From the NCBI RefSeq assembly GCF_900199455.1, contig NZ_FZQR01000004.1, positions 434,001 through 498,000 on the forward strand: a stretch of 64,000 bases of DNA, written 5' to 3'. Every line of letters begins with the position of its first letter. The first letter of the stretch is position 1. A model generated the notes under the pieces. That model was given only the letters and a program-made list of their open reading frames with translations, was not told where the DNA came from and searched no databases. The position numbers and the translations under genes are program-made. Shown in pieces: positions 37,152-46,030 of the stretch. This DNA comes from Mesorhizobium carmichaelinearum (GTDB lineage Bacteria > Pseudomonadota > Alphaproteobacteria > Rhizobiales > Rhizobiaceae).

Positions 37152-37467
37152 GGCCTGTCTCCACTGTCCCTCTAAAGATGCCTCCGGAAAAAGCCAGGAG
37201 ACATCCTAACATACGCGCGAGGGCGCTTCACGGTTTCAGCGTCCGCCAATATTCGTCCTCGCCGTGGCGGATTCCCTGTGCTTAAGCTTCCTTCAAGGTG
37301 GGGCGCTCGTCGGCGGCCGGCTGTTCAAGCGCAGCATGCCGGTTGTGGAGCTGCGCGAGGCCGTGGCCAGGGCCCGCGCCGGCTCAGCGCGCATTCCAGT
37401 GCTTGAAAGGCCGCCTCCAGTCTGCCAGAAGGGCCGCTTGGACTTGGACGTTTAGCGGGACGAAGCC
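37152..37467. other. gap with no convincing gene
   Basis: 316 bases between the DUF4864 gene and the RAM protein. A 63-codon frame on the plus strand (37264-37455) has no recognisable domain and no clear ribosome-binding site, and I do not call it. The region probably holds the two divergent promoters; none stands out. Confidence 0.4.
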
Positions 37468-37704
37468 ATGAAGGCGTTTTTCGTGCAGATCAAATGCGAG
37501 TTGGGCAAATCCTACGAGGTTGCCAGCGCGCTTGCCGATGCCGAGATCGCCTCGGAGATCTACTCCACCGCCGGCAATTACGATCTGCTCGCCAAATTCT
37601 ATGTCGATGACGAGGAAGATGTCGGCCATTTCGTCAACGAGAAGGTGCAGATTCTCCCTGGCATCAAGGACACGTTCACGGTCGTCACCTTCCGCGCCTT
37701 CTAG
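37468..37704 (+). CDS. standalone Lrp/AsnC ligand-binding (RAM) domain protein
   Basis: 78 residues from ATG 37468. The whole protein is one RAM/AsnC_trans_reg fold: MKAFFVQIKCELGKSYEVA, then SEIYSTAGNYDLLAKFYV and LPGIKDTFTVVTFRAF. The DNA-binding domain of full Lrp is absent. Such proteins oligomerise and bind amino acids; they may modulate Lrp regulators or enzymes. No ligand can be predicted. It lies 165 bases before the Anbu cluster. Confidence 0.9.
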   Translation: MKAFFVQIKCELGKSYEVASALADAEIASEIYSTAGNYDLLAKFYVDDEEDVGHFVNEKVQILPGIKDTFTVVTFRAF

Positions 37705-37868
37705 CCGGGAATGCATTTGCCCGGGCACGAGGCAAAGCCTGATCAAGGTCATATTTCAGCTGCCCAAATTTTAGGCAGGCGCAACATACTGGTCGCCGCG
37801 ATCTCCCAAATCACCGATTGCGCTTGATTTTCTCCGGCGACGCCAGTGAAATGGTGTCACAGGGGAGT

Positions 37869-39287
37869 ATGCGATTGGCAGCGTTCGATGAAATGCTTCC
37901 GGAAGTTTCCGGATTGAGAAGACCGTATTCGGCTTATGATCGCTGGCTGAAGGAGCAGGATCCGGCCAGACTTACCGAGAAGATGCAGGACGCCGAACGC
38001 GTCTTTCGCAAGACCGGCATCACCTTCGCCGTCTATGGCGAGCAGGAGGCGTCCGAACGGCTGATCCCGTTCGATATCGTTCCACGCATCATTTCAGGCA
38101 ATGAGTGGCGGCGCCTGACGCAAGGCATCGAACAGCGCGTGCAGGCGCTGAATGCCTTCCTTGACGATATCTATCACCGCCAGGAGATCCTGCGCGCTGG
38201 CCGCGTTCCCAGGGACCTGATCGCCAAGAACGAGGCGTTCCTGCCGGAGATGATCGGGGTGCGGCCGCCGGCCGGCGTCTACACCCACATCATCGGCGTC
38301 GATATCGTGCGCATCAGCGAGGACGAATTCTATGTCCTGGAGGACAATGCGCGCACCCCGTCCGGTGTCTCCTACATGCTGGAGAACCGCGAGACGATGA
38401 TGCAGCTGTTCCCCGAGCTGTTCCAGAAGATCAAGGTGCGGCCGGTGGAGAACTACCCGCAGCTGCTGCGCCAGTCGCTGGCTGCGGTTCGGCCGCAAAG
38501 CACCAAGGGCGCGCCGACCATCGCGGTGCTGACACCAGGCAGTTTCAATTCCGCCTATTTCGAGCATGCCTTCCTCGCCGACCAGATGGGCGTGCAACTG
38601 GTCGAGGGCCAGGATCTGCGGGTCGTCGATGGCCATGTCGCGATGCGCACGACCGAAGGCTACAAGCAGATCGACGTGCTCTACCGCCGCGTCGATGATT
38701 CCTTCCTCGACCCGCTGACCTTCCGGCCGGATTCGGCCCTTGGCATACCCGGCATCATGGATGTCTACCGCGCCGGCAACATCACCATCGCCAATGCGCC
38801 GGGCACCGGCATCGCCGACGACAAGGCGATCTATTCCTACATGCCCGAGATCGTCGAATTCTACACCGGCCGCAAGGCCATCCTCGGCAACATCCCGACC
38901 TGGCGCTGTTCGGAACCGGACAGCCTGAAATATGTGCTCGAGCACATCCATGAACTGGTGATCAAGGAAGTGCACGGCTCCGGTGGCTACGGCATGCTGG
39001 TCGGCCCGGCAGCGACCAAGAAGGAATGCGAGGCCTTCGCCAAGAAGCTGGCGGCGAAGCCTTCCAACTACATCGCCCAACCGACACTGGCGCTGTCGAC
39101 CTGTCCGATCCTGACCGACAAGGGCCTAGCGCCGCGCCACGTCGATCTCCGACCCTACGTACTGGTCTCCGACCGCATCCAGATCGTGCCTGGCGGGCTG
39201 ACGCGCGTTGCGCTGAAGGAAGGTTCGCTGGTGGTCAATTCCTCGCAAGGCGGGGGTACCAAGGATACCTGGGTGCTGGATGACTGA
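37869..39287 (+). CDS. circularly permuted ATP-grasp (type 2) protein of the Anbu cluster
   Basis: 472 residues from ATG 37869 (MRLAAFDEMLPE); an ATG at 37851 is an alternative, and the start is not settled because the GGGGAG lies too close to 37869. Family motifs: DIVPRIISGNEW, GVYTHIIGVDIVRI, YVLEDNARTPSGVSYMLENR, KEVHGSGGYGMLVGP, LSTCPILTDKGLAPRHVDLRPYV and SSQGGGTKDTWVL. The family joins amines and carboxylates using ATP and is a predicted peptide ligase. The conserved partners follow: alpha-E, transglutaminase and Anbu. Confidence 0.92.
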   Translation: MRLAAFDEMLPEVSGLRRPYSAYDRWLKEQDPARLTEKMQDAERVFRKTGITFAVYGEQEASERLIPFDIVPRIISGNEWRRLTQGIEQRVQALNAFLDDIYHRQEILRAGRVPRDLIAKNEAFLPEMIGVRPPAGVYTHIIGVDIVRISEDEFYVLEDNARTPSGVSYMLENRETMMQLFPELFQKIKVRPVENYPQLLRQSLAAVRPQSTKGAPTIAVLTPGSFNSAYFEHAFLADQMGVQLVEGQDLRVVDGHVAMRTTEGYKQIDVLYRRVDDSFLDPLTFRPDSALGIPGIMDVYRAGNITIANAPGTGIADDKAIYSYMPEIVEFYTGRKAILGNIPTWRCSEPDSLKYVLEHIHELVIKEVHGSGGYGMLVGPAATKKECEAFAKKLAAKPSNYIAQPTLALSTCPILTDKGLAPRHVDLRPYVLVSDRIQIVPGGLTRVALKEGSLVVNSSQGGGTKDTWVLDD

Positions 39288-39396
39288 GTGAGTAGGGAAT
39301 AGTCAGTAGTCAGTAGTGAAATTAAGGGGACGGGAAATGCCATATTCCATTGAGATTCAATCGCTTACTATTCCCTACTCACTATTCCCTACTCAC
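39288..39396. repeat. inverted and direct repeat in the ATP-grasp/alpha-E gap
   Basis: GTGAGTAGGGAATAGT (39288-39303) is perfectly complementary to ACTATTCCCTACTCAC, which occurs twice, at 39367-39382 and 39381-39396. Just after the left arm AGTCAGT is repeated. The core AGTAGGG resembles the unit of the octamer array at 23735. It overlaps no gene and ends 18 bases before the alpha-E ATG. Confidence 0.85.
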
Positions 39397-39414
39397 TAGC
39401 CCGAAGGGCCTCAC

Positions 39415-40356
39415 ATGCTTTTGGGCCGGACCGCCAACGGACTGTACTGGATGAACCGCTATATCGAGCGGGCTGAAAACATGGCGCGGCTGGTCGATGC
39501 GGGGCTGCGTATGGCGCTGACCCGCACCCAGAGTGCCTCGGAAGAGTGGAATTCGGTGCTGCTCAGCGCCGGCTCCGACGTCGCCTTCAAACAGAAATAC
39601 CAGGACTATACGGCGGCTGATGTCGCCGATTTCCTGCTGCGCGACACCTCGAACCCGTCGAGCACGATGTCGTCGATCGAGACGGCCCGCAACAATGCCC
39701 GCATGGTGCGCACCGCGCTGACGCGCGAGACCTGGGAAAGCATCAACGAAGCCTGGATGTCGCTGAAGCGGATGCTGGCGAGGCCGATCGACGAGCGCGA
39801 CCTGCCAAGCGTGCTCGATGCCATCAAGCGCGAAACGGCGCTGATCCGCGGCTCGTTCTACGGCACCATGCTGCGCAACGAGATTTTCGACTTCTCGCAG
39901 CTCGGCACCTACGTCGAGCGCGCCGACAACACGGCGCGTATCCTCGACGTGAAATATTACGTTCTGTTACCGTCGATCTCCTGGGTCGGCTCGACACTCG
40001 ACAACTATCAGTGGGAATCGATCCTGCGCTCGGTTTCGGCGCATCGCTCCTATCGTTGGGTCTATGATGCCGATTACAAACCGACCAACATCGCCGACTA
40101 CCTGATCCTCAATGTGCGCATGCCGCGTTCGCTGACCTTTTGCTATCGCTTCCTGTCCGAACACCTGAAATTCCTCAGCGACGATTACGGCGAACGCCAT
40201 GCCTGCCACGCGACGGCGGAAAAAACGCAAGCCATGCTGAGGGCTGGGTCAATCAAGGATATATTCGACGCGGGTCTACACGAGTTCCTCGCCGGCTTCA
40301 TTCGCGACAACACCAGGCTCGGCGACGAGATCGCGCAGGACTACAAGTTTTATTGA
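39415..40356 (+). CDS. alpha-E domain protein of the Anbu cluster
   Basis: 313 residues from ATG 39415. Nearly all-helical, matching DUF403/alpha-E: LLGRTANGLYWMNRYIERAENMARLVDAGLRMAL, NARMVRTALTRETWESINEAW, GTYVERADNTARILDVKYYVLLPS, and PRSLTFCYRFLSEHL. Its biochemical role is unproven; it always accompanies the ATP-grasp gene and is thought to assist it. Seven bases separate it from the transglutaminase gene. Confidence 0.93.
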   Translation: MLLGRTANGLYWMNRYIERAENMARLVDAGLRMALTRTQSASEEWNSVLLSAGSDVAFKQKYQDYTAADVADFLLRDTSNPSSTMSSIETARNNARMVRTALTRETWESINEAWMSLKRMLARPIDERDLPSVLDAIKRETALIRGSFYGTMLRNEIFDFSQLGTYVERADNTARILDVKYYVLLPSISWVGSTLDNYQWESILRSVSAHRSYRWVYDADYKPTNIADYLILNVRMPRSLTFCYRFLSEHLKFLSDDYGERHACHATAEKTQAMLRAGSIKDIFDAGLHEFLAGFIRDNTRLGDEIAQDYKFY

Positions 40357-40363
40357 GGGCTCC

Positions 40364-41155
40364 ATGCGACTCAAGATCACGCACCGGACCGAATACCGTT
40401 ACGACGCACCGGTGCAATATCTGCTGCAGCGGCTACGGCTGCTGCCGGTGAGCGGGCAGACACAGACGGTGCTGTCCTGGGCATTGAAGGTCGAAGGCGC
40501 GCGCGAGGAGGTGCGGTTTACCGACCATTACGGCAACGACACAAGACTGCTGAGCGTCGAGGGCGACCACGACTTCATCACGGTGGAGGCATCGGGCGAA
40601 GTGGTGACGCGCGACACAACAGGCGTTTGCGGGCCACATCAGGGCTTCGCGCCACTGTGGTTGTTCGCGCAGGAGACACAGCTGACCACCATAGGCAGCG
40701 GCATCCGTGATCTTGCCGAGGCGGTGGGCACGGGCACCGATATCGAAAGGCTGCACCGGCTGATGGCCATGATCGGCGAGCGTGTCGCCTATACACCGGG
40801 CACCACCAATGCGACGACCCCGGCCGAAGAGGCTCTGGCGTTGAAAACCGGGGTTTGCCAGGACCATAGCCATATCTTTGCCGCCGCTGCGCGCGCCATG
40901 GGATTTCCGTCGCGCTACATCAGCGGCTATCTGATGATGGATGCCGTCGAGCAGGCGGCAAGCCATGCCTGGGCTGAAGCGCATGTTCCGGGCCTCGGCT
41001 GGGTTGCCTTCGACCCGGCCAACGGTATTTCTCCAGACGAACGCTATGTGAAGGTGGCCACCGGCCGCGACTACCGCGACGCCTCTCCGGTGTCGGGAAT
41101 TCGACTGGGACAGGCGGAAGAACGGCTTGCGGTCACGGTCACGGTAGAGCAGTAA
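40364..41155 (+). CDS. transglutaminase-like protease of the Anbu cluster
   Basis: 263 residues from ATG 40364. An N-terminal beta domain (KITHRTEYRYDAPVQYLLQRLRLLP) precedes the papain-like core with catalytic Cys165 (KTGVCQDHSH), His201 (SHAWAEAHV) and Asp218 (FDPANG). No signal peptide, so cytosolic. In this conserved cluster the enzyme is expected to cleave or transfer peptide amide bonds made by the ATP-grasp protein. That pathway is inferred from gene neighbourhood in the literature, not shown here. Confidence 0.94.
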   Translation: MRLKITHRTEYRYDAPVQYLLQRLRLLPVSGQTQTVLSWALKVEGAREEVRFTDHYGNDTRLLSVEGDHDFITVEASGEVVTRDTTGVCGPHQGFAPLWLFAQETQLTTIGSGIRDLAEAVGTGTDIERLHRLMAMIGERVAYTPGTTNATTPAEEALALKTGVCQDHSHIFAAAARAMGFPSRYISGYLMMDAVEQAASHAWAEAHVPGLGWVAFDPANGISPDERYVKVATGRDYRDASPVSGIRLGQAEERLAVTVTVEQ

Positions 41156-41186
41156 TCCCGCAAGGATTAGTGCCAGAAGAGATTCC

Positions 41187-41918
41187 ATGACCTATTGCGT
41201 CGGCCTGAAGATCGATCGCGGGCTCGTGTTCATGTCGGACACGCGCACCAATGCCGGCATGGATTCGATATCGACCTTCAAGAAGATGCATGTCTGGGAA
41301 CAGCCGGGTGAGCGCGTCATCGTCTTGATGTCGGCCGGCAATCTGGCGACGACGCAGGCCGTGGTCAGTCTGCTCGACGAACGCACCAAGGCGGTGACCG
41401 ACCGCCACGAGAAGCTGCTCGAAACGCCATCCATGTACCAGACCGTGCGGCTGGTCGGCGATACGGTCAAAGAGGTGATCGCACAGGCGTCGCCTGCCGG
41501 CGAGAAGGCCGATTCCTATTTCAACGCCTCCTTCATCCTCGGTGGCCAGATCAAGGGCAGTCCGCCGCGGCTGTTCATGATCTATCCCGAGGGCAATTTC
41601 ATCGAATCGACCGACGACACGCCGTTCTTCCAGATCGGCGAGACCAAATACGGCAAGCCGATCATCATCCGCGCCTACGAGCGGACGATGAGCCTGGCCG
41701 AGACGGTGAAGCTGCTGCTGGTGTCGTTCGATTCGACGCTGAAATCGAACCTGTCGGTCGGCTTGCCGCTCGACCTGCTGTTCATGGAAAAGGATTCTTT
41801 CAAGGTCGGCCTGAAGAAGCGGATCGGCCAGGACGACCAATATTACCGCACGATCTCCGATGGCTGGTCGAATGCGCTGAAGGCGGCCTTTGCCAGCCTG
41901 CCGGATTTTCCGGGGTAG
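41187..41918 (+). CDS. Anbu, ancestral-type proteasome-like protease
   Basis: 243 residues from ATG 41187. It starts MTYCVGLKIDRGLVFMSDTR, so removal of Met exposes Thr2 as the expected N-terminal nucleophile; Asp18 and Lys33 fit the proteasome catalytic set. Later VIVLMSAGNLATTQAVVS and FILGGQ match the Anbu/BPH family. Published Anbu structures show open spiral or ring oligomers unlike HslV, and its substrate is not known. This is the last gene of the four-gene cluster. Confidence 0.93.
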   Translation: MTYCVGLKIDRGLVFMSDTRTNAGMDSISTFKKMHVWEQPGERVIVLMSAGNLATTQAVVSLLDERTKAVTDRHEKLLETPSMYQTVRLVGDTVKEVIAQASPAGEKADSYFNASFILGGQIKGSPPRLFMIYPEGNFIESTDDTPFFQIGETKYGKPIIIRAYERTMSLAETVKLLLVSFDSTLKSNLSVGLPLDLLFMEKDSFKVGLKKRIGQDDQYYRTISDGWSNALKAAFASLPDFPG

Positions 41919-42027
41919 GGCGCGGACGGCAATCACCGGCCCTTGCATATATTTCACATGTTAATTACTGATGGATTTGAGAGCCGGGCGAAGCGTGCCG
42001 GCATTGCGATCATGTCGGGAGGACAGG

Positions 42028-43440
42028 ATGGACAACAATGAGTTCCGGCAGTGGTCGCAGCGTGCCGCCGACTGGGGCGCCGACTATCGCAACACTTTGC
42101 GCGAGCGGCCAGTGCGGCCTCTGGTCGAGCCCGGCGACATATTCAGGAGCATAGAAGCGTCACCGCCCGAAGACGCCGAACCGATGGACAGGATCTTCGC
42201 CGATTTCGAAGAGAAGATCGTGCCGGGGATGACGCATTGGCAACATCCACGCTTCTTTGCCTATTTCCCGGCCAATGCGGCGCCGGTTTCGGTGGTAGCT
42301 GAGTACCTCGTCTCCGCAATGGCCGCGCAATGCATGCTGTGGCAGACGTCGCCGGCGGCGACCGAACTCGAGACACGCACTGTCGACTGGATGCGCCAGG
42401 CCCTTGGCCTGCCCGAAGGGTTTTCCGGCGTCATCCAGGATTCGGCCTCGTCGGCGACACTCAATGCCGTGTTGACCATGCGCGAGCGGGCGCTGGACTG
42501 GCAAGGCAACAAAAAGGGACTGGCCGGGCAGGCGCAGTTGCGCATCTATTCCTCGGATCAGGTGCACACGTCGATCGATCGGGCGATCTGGGTCTCGGGC
42601 ATCGGCGAGGACAATCTCGTGCGCATTCCCGTCAGTGGCCGCTTTCGCGCCATGGACAACGCTGCCCTGGAGGCTGCCATCGCGGCCGACCGGCAAGCCG
42701 GAATGCTGCCGGCGGGCATCATCGCTTGCGTCGGCGGCACCAGCACGGGCGGCACGGATGACATTGCGGCGGTCGCGGAGATCGCCAAGCGGCACGGTTT
42801 GTACCTCCATGTCGATGCGGCCTGGGCCGGGTCGGCGATGATCTGCCCGGAGTACCGGCATTTCTGGACCGGTGTCGAAGGCGCCGATTCGATCGTCTTC
42901 AATCCGCACAAATGGCTGGGCGCGCAGTTCGATTGCTCGATCCAGTTCCTGCGCGACCCCGAAAGCCATGTCAGGACGCTGGCCATCAAGCCGGACTATT
43001 TGAAAACCCACGGTCATGACGGCATCATCAACTATTCCGAATGGTCGGTGCCGCTCGGCCGCCGCTTCCGCGCCCTGAAATTGTGGTTCCTGCTGCGCGC
43101 CCACGGGCTGGAAAACCTGCGCGCCATGATCCGCAACCATGTCGCCTGGAGCGAGGGCCTTGCCGTGCGGCTGGCCGGGGAGCCGGATTTCGAGATCGTT
43201 AGTGAGCCGATGTTGTCGCTGTTTTCGTTCCGGCACAGGACGGCCTCAAGCGCCGATGCCGACGCGCACAATCTGCTGCTGGTCAATGCGATCAACGACG
43301 ATGGCCGCATCTACCTGACGCAGACGAGGGTCGATGGGCAGGTGGCAATCCGCTTCCAGGTCGGCCAGTTCGAAGCGACCGCTGGCGATGTCGATGCGGC
43401 TTTTGCCGTCATCACCGAAATCGCACGCGGCATGGTCTGA
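42028..43440 (+). CDS. PLP-dependent group II (aromatic L-amino acid-type) decarboxylase
   Basis: 470 residues from ATG 42028, preceded by GGGAGGACAGG; the frame opens earlier at 41971 without such a site. PLP Lys295 lies in NPHKWLGAQFDCS, and VDAAWAGSAMICPEYRH provides the PLP-ring Asp. Other marks: HPRFFAYFPANAAPVSVVAEYL and QDSASSATLNAVLTMRERAL. The family decarboxylates Trp, Tyr, Phe or Dopa, some members releasing aldehyde; the substrate is open. It lies 109 bases after Anbu and may or may not belong to that cluster. Confidence 0.9.
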   Translation: MDNNEFRQWSQRAADWGADYRNTLRERPVRPLVEPGDIFRSIEASPPEDAEPMDRIFADFEEKIVPGMTHWQHPRFFAYFPANAAPVSVVAEYLVSAMAAQCMLWQTSPAATELETRTVDWMRQALGLPEGFSGVIQDSASSATLNAVLTMRERALDWQGNKKGLAGQAQLRIYSSDQVHTSIDRAIWVSGIGEDNLVRIPVSGRFRAMDNAALEAAIAADRQAGMLPAGIIACVGGTSTGGTDDIAAVAEIAKRHGLYLHVDAAWAGSAMICPEYRHFWTGVEGADSIVFNPHKWLGAQFDCSIQFLRDPESHVRTLAIKPDYLKTHGHDGIINYSEWSVPLGRRFRALKLWFLLRAHGLENLRAMIRNHVAWSEGLAVRLAGEPDFEIVSEPMLSLFSFRHRTASSADADAHNLLLVNAINDDGRIYLTQTRVDGQVAIRFQVGQFEATAGDVDAAFAVITEIARGMV

Positions 43441-43519
43441 CAGGCCAATATTGGATTGCGCAGGAGTTTGCCTTTGCAATCAGGCGATTTCCCTTAGCCG
43501 GCTTATGCCTTTTCATTGC

Positions 43520-43552
43520 TTTCGTTTTCGGCTATAGACAAGAAAAACGAAA
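43520..43552. promoter_or_regulatory. putative GlpR operator upstream of glpR
   Basis: TTTCGTTTT (43520-43528) and AAAACGAAA (43544-43552) form a perfect inverted repeat 15 bases before the glpR start. The TTTCGTTT core also occurs upstream of glpD, so autoregulation by the DeoR-family product is likely. Confidence 0.6.
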
Positions 43553-43566
43553 ACGGGAGGTCATCC

Positions 43567-44334
43567 ATGTATCTGTCGCCGCGCCATGCTGAGATCATCC
43601 AGATGGCCAAGGATCATGGCCGCGTGCTGGTCGACGATCTCGCCACGCATTTCAACGTGACGCCGCAGACCATTCGCAAGGACCTCAACGATCTCTGCGA
43701 CCAGCGGCTGCTTTCGCGCATCCATGGCGGCGCGTTATTCCCGTCCGGGATCGAGAACATGGAGTATGAGGCCAGGCGCAAGATCGCGGCCGACGAGAAG
43801 GAAGCGATCGGCCGCGCGGCGGCCAGGCTGATCCCCGACAACGCCTCGCTGTTCATCAACATCGGTACCACGACGGAAGCGGTCAGCAAGGCATTGCTCG
43901 ACCACAACGGCCTGATGGTCATCACCAATAATATCAATGTTGCCAATAGGATGCGTATATACCCTTCGATCGAGGTGGTGATCGCGGGCGGTGTGGTGCG
44001 CGGCTCGGATGGCGGCGTCGTCGGCGAGGCGGCGGTCGATTTCATCAGGCAGTTCAAGGTCGACTATGCCGTTATCGGCGCCTCGGCCATCGACCATGAC
44101 GGCGCGTTGCTCGACTTCGATTTTCGCGAGGTGAAGGTGGCGCAGGCGATCATCGCCAATGCCAGGCATGTGATTCTGGTTTCCGACCAGACCAAGTTCG
44201 AGCGCACGGCGCCGGTGCGCATCGGTCATCTGTCGCAGGTCAACACCTTTATCACTGATCGCTGCGACATCCCGTCGGTGCGCAAGATCTGCCAGGAGGC
44301 CGAGGTTCAGTTGATTGAGACGTCGCTGGGGTGA
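43567..44334 (+). CDS. glpR: DeoR-family glycerol regulon repressor
   Basis: 255 residues from ATG 43567, with GGGAGG upstream; the frame is open back to 43516 but that would span the operator. N-terminal helix-turn-helix: RHAEIIQMAKDHGRVLVDDLATHFNVTPQTIRKDLNDLCDQRLLSRIHGGA, the DeoR signature. The C-terminal sensor (DeoRC) has SLFINIGTTTEAVSKAL and DFDFREVKVAQAII, as in GlpR, which binds glycerol-3-phosphate. It precedes the glp operon in the same direction, 127 bases from glpD. Confidence 0.92.
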   Translation: MYLSPRHAEIIQMAKDHGRVLVDDLATHFNVTPQTIRKDLNDLCDQRLLSRIHGGALFPSGIENMEYEARRKIAADEKEAIGRAAARLIPDNASLFINIGTTTEAVSKALLDHNGLMVITNNINVANRMRIYPSIEVVIAGGVVRGSDGGVVGEAAVDFIRQFKVDYAVIGASAIDHDGALLDFDFREVKVAQAIIANARHVILVSDQTKFERTAPVRIGHLSQVNTFITDRCDIPSVRKICQEAEVQLIETSLG

Positions 44335-44369
44335 GGCCTTTTCACGGTCGTCTCACGGATCTGTGATAT

Positions 44370-44395
44370 TTCGTTTGACATTCGTTATGAGTTCG
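44370..44395. promoter_or_regulatory. putative GlpR operator array before glpD
   Basis: TTCG occurs at 44370, 44381 and 44392, exactly 11 bases apart, within TTTCGTTT...CATTCGTT...GTTCGAAA. The spacing places the sites on one face of the helix. The same TTTCGTTT core forms the inverted repeat before glpR. It lies ~65-90 bases upstream of the glpD start. Confidence 0.55.
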
Positions 44396-44461
44396 AAATA
44401 ATTCCGCCACGGTTTCGCAAAAGACCAAAAATGGTGCAATGCGAAATCGTGGAGGAGTTAA

Positions 44462-45988
44462 GTGGACACGTCTTCAGTCCGGGATATTTTCGTCATAGGT
44501 GGCGGTATCAACGGTTGCGGCATCGCCCGCGACGCCGTTGGGCGCGGGTTTTCGGTTTTTCTCGCGGAGATGGACGATCTCGCCAGCGGAACCTCCTCCG
44601 GTTCGACCAAGCTGATCCATGGCGGCCTGCGCTATCTCGAATTCTACGAGTTCCGTCTGGTGCGCGAGGCGCTGATGGAGCGCGAGGTTCTGTGGAAGAA
44701 CGCGCCGCACATCATCTGGCCGATGCGCTTCGTGCTGCCCTATGCCAAGGGCCTGCGTCCGGCCTGGCTGATCCGGCTCGGCCTGTTCCTGTACGACCAC
44801 ATTGGCGGGCGCAAATTGCTGCCGGCGACCAGGACGCTCGATATGGCAAGCGATCCGGCGGGCAAGCCATTGAAGCCGTTGTTCAAAAAGGCGTTCGAAT
44901 ATTCCGACGGCTGGGTCAACGATGCGCGGCTGGTGGCGCTCAACGCTCGCGATGCCGCTGACCGGGGTGCAACGATCCGGACCCGCACCAAGGTTGTCGA
45001 CGCGCGCCGCGAAAACGGCCTTTGGATAGTCAAGATCGAGAACCTGCAGAGCGGTGAGACCGAAGAGATCAAGGCACGGCTGCTGGTCAATGCGGCGGGG
45101 CCGTGGGTCGATCACGTGCTTTCCGGCGTCGTCGGCCTCAACGATGTGCACAATGTCCGCCTGGTGCAGGGCAGCCATATCGTCATCGCCAAGAAGTTCG
45201 ACGATCCGCGCGCCTATTTCTTCCAGAACAAGGATGGCCGTATCATCTTCGCCATTCCCTACGAGGACGAGTTCACGCTGATCGGCACCACCGACCAGGA
45301 TTATCCCGGCGATCCGCACGATGTGAAGATCAGCGACACAGAGATCGATTATCTCTGCGCCGCGGCGAGCGAGTATTTCGCGCAACCCGTCAAGCGCTCC
45401 GATATCGTCTGGACCTATTCGGCGGTGCGGCCGCTTTATGACGACGGCGCCTCCAAGGCGCAGGAAGCGACGCGCGACTATGTGCTGAAGGCCGATGGTG
45501 GCGAGGGTGCCGCCCCGATCGTCAATGCCTTCGGCGGCAAGATCACCACCTATCGCCGGCTGTCGGAATCGATGCTGGAAAAGATCGAGGGTTTTCTCGG
45601 CAAGCGCGGCAAGCCGTGGACATCGGACGCGCCGCTGCCCGGCGGCGATTTTCCAGCCACCGGTTTCGACGCGCAGGTGGCAAAGCTGAAGGCGGCCTAT
45701 CCGTTCCTGGATGCGCGCCTCGCCCGGCGGCTGACGCGGCTCTACGGGACGCGGGCTCAGCGTCTGCTCGGCCTTGCCAAATCGAATGCCGAGCTCGGCC
45801 GCAATTTCGGCGGCGATCTCTACGAGGCCGAAGTGCGCTATCTCGTTGAAAACGAATGGGCTGTCACAGCGGAAGACGTGCTGTGGCGCCGCACCAAGCG
45901 CGGCCTGCATCTCAGCCGCGAGCAGGTCGCGGCACTCGATGAATTCATGCACGGCATAAGCCGGCGGCACGTCGCGGCCGCCGAATGA
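44462..45988 (+). CDS. glpD: aerobic glycerol-3-phosphate dehydrogenase
   Basis: 508 residues from GTG 44462, preceded by GGAGGAG. N-terminal FAD loop DIFVIGGGINGCGIARDAV, then LASGTSSGSTKLIHGGLRYLE, and RIIFAIPYEDEFTLIGTTDQDY. A C-terminal DAO_C-type cap follows. It oxidises glycerol-3-phosphate to dihydroxyacetone phosphate, passing electrons to quinone at the inner membrane. First gene of the glpDSTPQUV operon order; 42 bases separate it from glpS. Confidence 0.97.
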   Translation: MDTSSVRDIFVIGGGINGCGIARDAVGRGFSVFLAEMDDLASGTSSGSTKLIHGGLRYLEFYEFRLVREALMEREVLWKNAPHIIWPMRFVLPYAKGLRPAWLIRLGLFLYDHIGGRKLLPATRTLDMASDPAGKPLKPLFKKAFEYSDGWVNDARLVALNARDAADRGATIRTRTKVVDARRENGLWIVKIENLQSGETEEIKARLLVNAAGPWVDHVLSGVVGLNDVHNVRLVQGSHIVIAKKFDDPRAYFFQNKDGRIIFAIPYEDEFTLIGTTDQDYPGDPHDVKISDTEIDYLCAAASEYFAQPVKRSDIVWTYSAVRPLYDDGASKAQEATRDYVLKADGGEGAAPIVNAFGGKITTYRRLSESMLEKIEGFLGKRGKPWTSDAPLPGGDFPATGFDAQVAKLKAAYPFLDARLARRLTRLYGTRAQRLLGLAKSNAELGRNFGGDLYEAEVRYLVENEWAVTAEDVLWRRTKRGLHLSREQVAALDEFMHGISRRHVAAAE

Positions 45989-46030
45989 AGAGGGTCTTGA
46001 GCTGATGCTGCAAGCCTGGGAGGAGGCGTC

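Noticed and set aside
37264..37455. 63-codon plus-strand frame before the RAM protein
   Set aside because: No ribosome-binding site, no motif and composition consistent with a chance frame.
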